A DNA stretch of 64,000 nt, taken from assembly GCA_964627755.1 (NCBI GenBank), contig CAZVIH010000110.1, positions 1 to 64,000 on the forward strand, written 5' to 3'. The position numbers and the translations under genes are program-made. Numbering within the stretch: the stretch's first letter is position 1; every line of letters starts with the position of its first letter. The notes under the pieces are model-generated. The model made no database searches. It had not been told where the DNA came from and saw only the letters and a list, made by a program, of their open reading frames with translations. Source of the stretch: B10-G9 sp964627755 (lineage in GTDB: Bacteria; Chloroflexota; Anaerolineae; Anaerolineales; UBA11858). Shown here one piece after another: positions 61,028 to 64,000 of this stretch.

Positions 61028-62095
61028 GTGTACAAAAAACTCTTTATTCCAGGACCAACCCATGTAGTTGATGAGATTCTCGAAGCCATGGCTGTCCCGA
61101 TGATCGGTCACCGGGATAAACTATATTCTGATTTGCATGGACAGGTTGTCACAAAACTCAAAAAATTCCTGCAAACAAATGGTCATATCTATTTATCCAC
61201 TTCATCCTCTTCAGGCATGATGGAAGGTTCAATCCGCAACGTTGTCAACAAAAAAGTCCTGATGACGGATTGTGGTGCCTTTTCCAAGCGCTGGTCAGAA
61301 ATAGCCCTGTTGAATGGAAAAGAGATCGATGTTATCAAAGTTGAGATGGGACAGGCTACAACCCCGGAAATGGTGGATGAGTATTTGTCCAAAGGCGGTT
61401 TTGAGGCGGTTTGCATCACTCATAATGAAACATCAACCGGTGTGATGAATCCCATCAAAGAGATCGGTGCCCTGGTCAAAGAGAAATATCCTGATGTATT
61501 GGTACTGGTTGATGCTGTGAGTTCGATGGCCGGCACAGAGATCAAAGTCGATGAATGGGGATTGGATGTAGTCCTGGCCGGCACGCAAAAAGCGTTTGCG
61601 CTGCCCCCCGGTTTGTGTGTTGTCACTGTCAGCGAAAAAGCTTATCAGCGTTCACTATCCGTTGAGAATAGGGGTTTTTATTTCAATTTTGAAATTCTTG
61701 AGAAATACGCACTCAAAGATCAGACCCCTGCTACACCAGCGATCAGTTTGATCAATGCCCTCAACGTGCAAATGGACCGCATTTATAAAGAAGGTGTAGA
61801 AAACCGCTTCCAGCGCCACCTGGACATGGCAGAACATGTAAGGTCCTGGACCCGGAAGAATTTTGCCCTTTACAGCGATGAAAAATACCTTTCCCCCACT
61901 GTGACCAATGTCCATAACACTCGCGAAATTGATGTAGTGAACCTCAATGCAGAACTTGCCAAACGCGGTGCCATGTTATCCAATGGTTATGGAGTGCTAA
62001 AAGGAAAGTGCTTCAGGATTGCCCACATGGGTGATCTGCAGCTAGCCGATGTGCAGTGGCTGACGGATCAGATTGATGATATCTTGGGTCTTTAA
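61028..62095 (+). CDS. Class V aminotransferase (serine/alanine-glyoxylate or phosphoserine-type)
   Basis: 355-residue PLP enzyme with 'FIPGPTHVVDEILEAM', 'STSSSSGMMEGSIRN', 'ITHNETSTGVMNPIKEI', 'LVDAVSSMAGTEIKVDEWGLDVVLAGTQKAFALPPG' (Lys in GTQK; shown as a continuous family block only by key residues) and 'GYGVLKGKCFRIAHMG'. The group includes serine-glyoxylate and alanine-glyoxylate aminotransferases and archaeal-type phosphoserine/serine aminotransferases. The phosphoglycerate-dehydrogenase-like gene downstream supports a serine-pathway role. GTG start with AAGGAGG five bases upstream. Confidence 0.87.
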   Translation: MYKKLFIPGPTHVVDEILEAMAVPMIGHRDKLYSDLHGQVVTKLKKFLQTNGHIYLSTSSSSGMMEGSIRNVVNKKVLMTDCGAFSKRWSEIALLNGKEIDVIKVEMGQATTPEMVDEYLSKGGFEAVCITHNETSTGVMNPIKEIGALVKEKYPDVLVLVDAVSSMAGTEIKVDEWGLDVVLAGTQKAFALPPGLCVVTVSEKAYQRSLSVENRGFYFNFEILEKYALKDQTPATPAISLINALNVQMDRIYKEGVENRFQRHLDMAEHVRSWTRKNFALYSDEKYLSPTVTNVHNTREIDVVNLNAELAKRGAMLSNGYGVLKGKCFRIAHMGDLQLADVQWLTDQIDDILGL

Positions 62096-62151
62096 TTAAT
62101 CTTCAGGTACTCCAAATCGAGGAGCGCTGAACACTTATTCTGTGAGGAAAA

Positions 62152-63051
62152 ATGAAAGTATTAATTTGTGATGCAACTGATCCAAAAGCACTAAAGTTGA
62201 TTGAAGAAGCAGGTATCGAGGTAGTGAACCAACCCGATATCACTCCAGAAGAACTTCTGGAAGTGATCCCGGATTATCCCTGCATGGTAGTCAGAAGCCG
62301 AACCAAAGTAACCAAAGCAGTCTTGGATGCTGGAACGTCCCTTAAAGCTGTTGTCCGGGCCGGGGTTGGATTGGACAATATTGATATTGCCTATGCGCAA
62401 GAAAAAGGCATCAAAGTCCTCAATACACCATCAGCATCCACCCAATCAGTGGCTGAATTGACCATCGCTTACCTGATGGCCCTGGCCCGCAATATCCCCC
62501 TCATGACCGCTTCCATGAAAGCAGGAAAATGGGAGAAGAAATCTTTCCTGGGCACTGAGGTAGCAGGGAAAACCCTGGGACTGATCGGCTCGGGCCGGAT
62601 TGGTTCCGCCGTTGCAGAGAAAGCTATTGGCCTGGGAATGAAAGTCATTGCATTTGATCCCTATGTAACCCAACTACCCAATATCACCCTGATGAAATTG
62701 GATGATCTCTTTGGTGAAGCGGATTACATCAGCCTGCATGTCCCCCACACGGATGAGACCCACAACATCCTGAACGCTGCGGCTTTTAACAAGATGAAAA
62801 ACGGCGTTCAGATCATCAACTGCGCCAGAGGTGGCACGATTGACGAAGATGCCCTGTACCAGGCGATCCAGGACGGTAAAGTTGCCGGCGCCGCACTGGA
62901 TGTATACGCAGAAGAACCGCTTACCGATCCAAAACTATTTTCACTGGACCAGGTGATCGGATCACCCCACGTGGGTGCTGGCACAGAAGAAGCAAAAGCC
63001 CGGGTTGGTGAAGTCGCCGCCCAGAAAGTTATCGAAACCCTTAAAGGATAA
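62152..63051 (+). CDS. D-3-phosphoglycerate dehydrogenase-like 2-hydroxyacid dehydrogenase
   Basis: NAD-dependent, 299 residues, with the substrate-domain 'VVRSRTKVTKAVLD' and 'VVRAGVGLDNIDI', Rossmann 'LGLIGSGRIGSAVAEKA', 'IINCARGGTIDEDAL' (catalytic Arg region) and 'GSPHVGAGTEEA' (catalytic His). It has no ACT or intervening regulatory domain, so it is the short SerA type. Together with the class V aminotransferase it would convert 3-phosphoglycerate toward serine. Confidence 0.87.
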   Translation: MKVLICDATDPKALKLIEEAGIEVVNQPDITPEELLEVIPDYPCMVVRSRTKVTKAVLDAGTSLKAVVRAGVGLDNIDIAYAQEKGIKVLNTPSASTQSVAELTIAYLMALARNIPLMTASMKAGKWEKKSFLGTEVAGKTLGLIGSGRIGSAVAEKAIGLGMKVIAFDPYVTQLPNITLMKLDDLFGEADYISLHVPHTDETHNILNAAAFNKMKNGVQIINCARGGTIDEDALYQAIQDGKVAGAALDVYAEEPLTDPKLFSLDQVIGSPHVGAGTEEAKARVGEVAAQKVIETLKG

Positions 63052-63057
63052 GCCCAG

Positions 63058-64000
63058 ATGGCAATCATCAAACCGTTTCGCGCTATTCGCTACAACCAGG
63101 ACAAAATCAGTCATATCAATGATGTTATCAGCCAGCCTTATGACCGGGTCCGTTACGGGCTGCAGAATGAATATTATGCCCTCAGCGGGTACAACGTCAC
63201 TCGCATCATCAAGGGCAAGGAATACGACTCGGATTCAGATACGGACAACGTGTATACAAGGGCAAATGATTTCCTGAAACAGTGGTTAAAAGATGGAATA
63301 TTAATCCGGGAAGACCAACCCGCGTATTATGTTTATCACCAGACCTTTCCCCTGCCTTCTGGAGAGTCTATCACCCGTAAAGCTTTCATCTGTGCCTTTG
63401 AGTTATCCAGCTTTGATGAAGGCATTGTCCTCCCTCATGAAAAAACCCATGCGGGCCCCAAGATCGACCGGTTGAACCTCACCCGGGCAACAGAAACCTA
63501 TTTTGGTAATATTTTCATGCTCTATCCGGACCAGGAAAATAAGATCGATGCCATCTTTGACCAGGCGATCCAGCGCTCGGCTGATATCGAGGCCAAAGAA
63601 ATGCACGAAAAGGATGTCCTTCACAAGGTCTGGGTTGTAACTGATCCTGGAGTCATTTCACAGGTAAATACGGAAATGTCAAGCAAGACCAACTTGATCA
63701 TTGCCGATGGCCACCACCGTTACGAAACCGCCCTCAATTACCAGGCAGAGATGAAGGAAAAATACCCTGGGGCAGCTGCAAACGCCGGATTCAATTATCG
63801 CATGGCTGCCATGGTGAGTATGAGTAATCCTGGATTGACCATCCTCCCCACCCACAGGCTGATCTTTGACTATCAAACCCTGAATAATGATCAGATCTTG
63901 GAAAATGCTGCTGATTATTTTAATATTGAGCAGCTTGACAGCCGTGAGGAACTGGAGAAGAAATTAGGAAATTCTGGCAGCCAAATTGGCGTACTGGGCT
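63058..64000 (+). CDS. DUF1015 family protein (3' end beyond the window)
   Basis: An open frame of 314 codons from ATG 63058 to the window edge. Family marks: 'IIKPFRAIRYN' and 'VISQPYDRV' at the start, 'LPHEKTHAGPKIDRLNL' and 'IIADGHHRYETALNY'. The last two are the conserved HEK and HHR motifs of DUF1015. Function of the family is unproven, but it repeatedly occurs with serine-pathway genes such as the two upstream here, which suggests a role in serine or phosphoserine metabolism. Six bases after the dehydrogenase stop. Confidence 0.85.
   Translation, partial: MAIIKPFRAIRYNQDKISHINDVISQPYDRVRYGLQNEYYALSGYNVTRIIKGKEYDSDSDTDNVYTRANDFLKQWLKDGILIREDQPAYYVYHQTFPLPSGESITRKAFICAFELSSFDEGIVLPHEKTHAGPKIDRLNLTRATETYFGNIFMLYPDQENKIDAIFDQAIQRSADIEAKEMHEKDVLHKVWVVTDPGVISQVNTEMSSKTNLIIADGHHRYETALNYQAEMKEKYPGAAANAGFNYRMAAMVSMSNPGLTILPTHRLIFDYQTLNNDQILENAADYFNIEQLDSREELEKKLGNSGSQIGVLG

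Noticed and set aside
1..64000. CRISPR arrays, insertion sequences, prophage, rRNA or tRNA genes
   Set aside because: No regularly spaced repeats, transposase or integrase motifs, phage structural genes or cloverleaf sequences were seen on either strand.

Overview
The window looks like a chromosomal segment of an anaerobic bacterium, most likely a Chloroflexota of the Anaerolineae type. The basis is the gene mix, not a marker gene: no rRNA or tRNA is present. Genes run in long same-strand operons with moderate GC. They combine monoderm-style LiaI/LiaF/PspC membrane proteins, a scattered Tad/Flp pilus kit, a sigma-54 module, hydrogenase maturation genes, and a Wood-Ljungdahl-type methylene-tetrahydrofolate reductase with heterodisulfide-reductase (Hdr) subunits.

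Layout. 1-2.5 kb (minus): a broken TadE/Calx-beta surface protein gene and a prepilin peptidase. 2.5-8.6 kb (plus): SAM hydrolase, murA, a SIS sugar-phosphate protein, an aminotransferase and ATP-type PEP carboxykinase. 8.7-10.9 kb (minus): hflX and an M28 lipoprotein peptidase. 11.1-16.9 kb (plus): rpoN, a PAS/GAF histidine kinase, an NtrC-type activator with no DNA-binding domain, and an L,D-transpeptidase. 17-20.4 kb (minus): ligA, an rRNA methyltransferase and a 46-residue Flp pilin. 20.6-30.5 kb (plus): a zinc-ribbon membrane protein; a membrane protein ending in a Cys-Ala repeat; a radical SAM/SPASM enzyme with a PqqD-like N-terminus; a glycosyltransferase; two LpxL/PatA-like acyltransferases around a CDP-alcohol phosphotransferase; a PAP2 phosphatase; a nitroreductase; a cysteine-less radical SAM paralogue; and a methyltransferase. 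30.6-31.5 kb: HD and MazG-like hydrolases. 31.5-36.3 kb (minus): LiaF/PspC-like membrane proteins, CpaF ATPase and a histone-deacetylase-like amidohydrolase. 36.4-39.3 kb (plus): alpha/beta hydrolase, a TPR protein and a thioredoxin-VKOR fusion. 39.3-45.2 kb: complete hypABFCDE. 45.8-60.8 kb: the Hdr/MetF locus. 61-64 kb: class V aminotransferase, phosphoglycerate-dehydrogenase-like enzyme and a DUF1015 protein cut by the window end.

The most remarkable region is 45.8-60.8 kb. Two very large paralogous proteins (about 1,530 residues) each join two HdrA-type FAD modules with an inserted GltD/NfnB-like NAD(P)H-binding module. Each is followed by an mvhD gene interrupted by an in-frame UGA exactly where MvhD has a conserved cysteine. 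Both UGAs are followed, at the same spacing, by the same hairpin, so both are read here as selenoproteins. metV, metF and an hdrC-hdrB fusion follow. Together they predict a flavin-based electron-bifurcating or confurcating methylene-THF reductase linked to NAD(P)H, with two paralogous electron-input arms. A response regulator and a cyclic-nucleotide-domain histidine kinase sit between the two arms.

Other points for a second look: a candidate peptide-modification system (Cys-Ala tail plus radical SAM enzyme plus pseudoenzyme paralogue); a sigma-54 promoter in front of rpoN itself with a DNA-binding-domain-less activator in the same operon; a MurA with Asp in place of the fosfomycin-target Cys; a surface protein gene broken by a stop and by a 16-bp tandem duplication; and a promoter upstream of the thioredoxin-VKOR/hyp operon whose -35 and -10 regions each lie in a separate inverted repeat.
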